From contig WFLY01000247.1 of assembly GCA_009177215.1 (NCBI GenBank), positions 16,348 through 22,272 of the forward strand: a stretch of 5,925 nt of DNA, in the 5' to 3' direction. Both the position numbers and the translations under genes were made by a program. The DNA comes from Bacillota bacterium (GTDB lineage Bacteria > Bacillota > Clostridia > Lachnospirales > Lachnospiraceae). The notes beneath the pieces were generated by a model, which was not told the origin of the DNA, made no database searches, and saw only the letters and a program-made list of their open reading frames with translations. Within the stretch, counting starts at the first letter, position 1; each line of letters opens with the position of its first letter. Positions 5,560 to 5,925 of the stretch are shown one piece after another.

Positions 5560-5909
5560 CCTTCGTTTCCTTCATTTATCATATTTATAAGGCGTACCCT
5601 TATTGCCGTAATCCGGGTCATTATCTGCAAGGCATCATTGACACTGCGTCGGCGCACCGCCTCTCTTATGCCATCCAACCCTTTGTCAAAACAGGTGATA
5701 CCTAAAGCATTGCAATTCTTTTTCAGCCGACGCACTGTCATCATCACCATTTCCCATCTGCTACCGTTAATCCCGTGCCCAAGCCTCATAAAATCCTGAC
5801 CTTTCAAAAGAGCTGCTATAGCGCTTATGTATTCTACCTCCGACAGTTCCCTTTGATCCTTATCTGCGGCGCCGAGCTGCGCCAAACGTTCTATCAATTC
5901 TTTCTTCAT
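5556..5909 (-). CDS. Hypothetical 117-residue helical protein, unrecognised family
   Basis: I do not recognise this protein. It is 117 residues, has no signal peptide, no membrane segment and no cluster of cysteines (only two, both in the second half), and looks mostly alpha-helical and basic in the C-terminal half (MTVRRLKKNCNALGI, then FDKGLDGIREAVRRR and LQIMTRITAIRVRLI). A motif GHGINGSRWEMV sits near the middle. The ATG at 5909 is preceded by GAGAGG four bases away, a good ribosome site. Its stop overlaps the start of the FliB-like gene (ATGA), so the two are likely made together and may interact. Upstream, all three frames end at or shortly after its start, so an upstream gene could abut it, but too little sequence is present to tell. 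It may be a helical adaptor or partner; this is only a guess. Confidence 0.75.
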   Translation of the reverse strand: MKKELIERLAQLGAADKDQRELSEVEYISAIAALLKGQDFMRLGHGINGSRWEMVMMTVRRLKKNCNALGITCFDKGLDGIREAVRRRSVNDALQIMTRITAIRVRLINMINEGNEG

Positions 5910-5925
5910 TTATCCTCTCTTCCAT

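Noticed and set aside
5431..5799. Plus-strand open frame of 122 codons
   Set aside because: Antisense to the FliB-like and 117-residue genes, both supported by ribosome sites and an ATGA overlap.
5906..5925. End of an upstream gene overlapping the 117-residue gene
   Set aside because: Sixteen bases upstream of the start are too few to support any coding call, although stops in the right place would allow one.

Overview
The window looks like chromosomal DNA of a spore-forming, anaerobic Gram-positive clostridium, most probably a member of the Lachnospiraceae. The evidence is the start of a spoIIIA sporulation operon, a very short stand-alone glycyl-radical protein, a FeoB-associated Cys-rich mini-protein, a FliB-type Cys-rich methylase homologue, strong GGAGG ribosome sites, and an AT-rich composition with compact rho-independent terminators. 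No tRNA, rRNA, CRISPR array, insertion sequence or prophage gene was seen.

Left part (1-1500, minus strand): spoIIIAB runs off the left edge and is preceded by spoIIIAA. Both encode parts of the SpoIIIA channel between mother cell and forespore. The two genes overlap out of frame by 98 bases, which is unusually long. A plausible sigma-E promoter lies just upstream of the preferred spoIIIAA start.

Middle part (1500-2750): the plus-strand gene grcA encodes an 80-residue glycyl-radical 'spare part' for pyruvate formate-lyase and ends in a good terminator. It is followed by two divergent genes that form a small metal module. On the minus strand is a 47-residue GTG-started FeoB-associated Cys-rich membrane protein, easily missed because of its size. 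On the plus strand is a 121-residue DtxR-family repressor. The Cys-rich gene has a near-consensus promoter (TTGACA, 17 bases, TATACT), and an 18-base inverted repeat sits directly over its -10 box. The regulator carries a C-x2-E-H metal motif like the iron-type DtxR/IdeR proteins. I infer that the regulator represses the small iron-transport accessory gene through this repeat. No feoA or feoB lies in the window.

Right part (2760-5925, minus strand): three genes are packed as one translation-coupled operon. In order of transcription they encode an unrecognised 117-residue helical protein, a 395-residue FliB-family Cys-rich protein (lysine N-methylase homologue), and a roughly 534-residue membrane-anchored transglutaminase-like protein with an intact Cys-His-Asp triad and an extra C-terminal domain behind a low-complexity linker. 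The joins are a 4-base ATGA overlap and a 4-base gap. A bidirectional terminator at 2701-2732 separates this operon from the regulator. The pairing of a lysine-methylase homologue with an extracytoplasmic transglutaminase-like protein is the most intriguing arrangement here. The promoter of this operon lies beyond the right edge.
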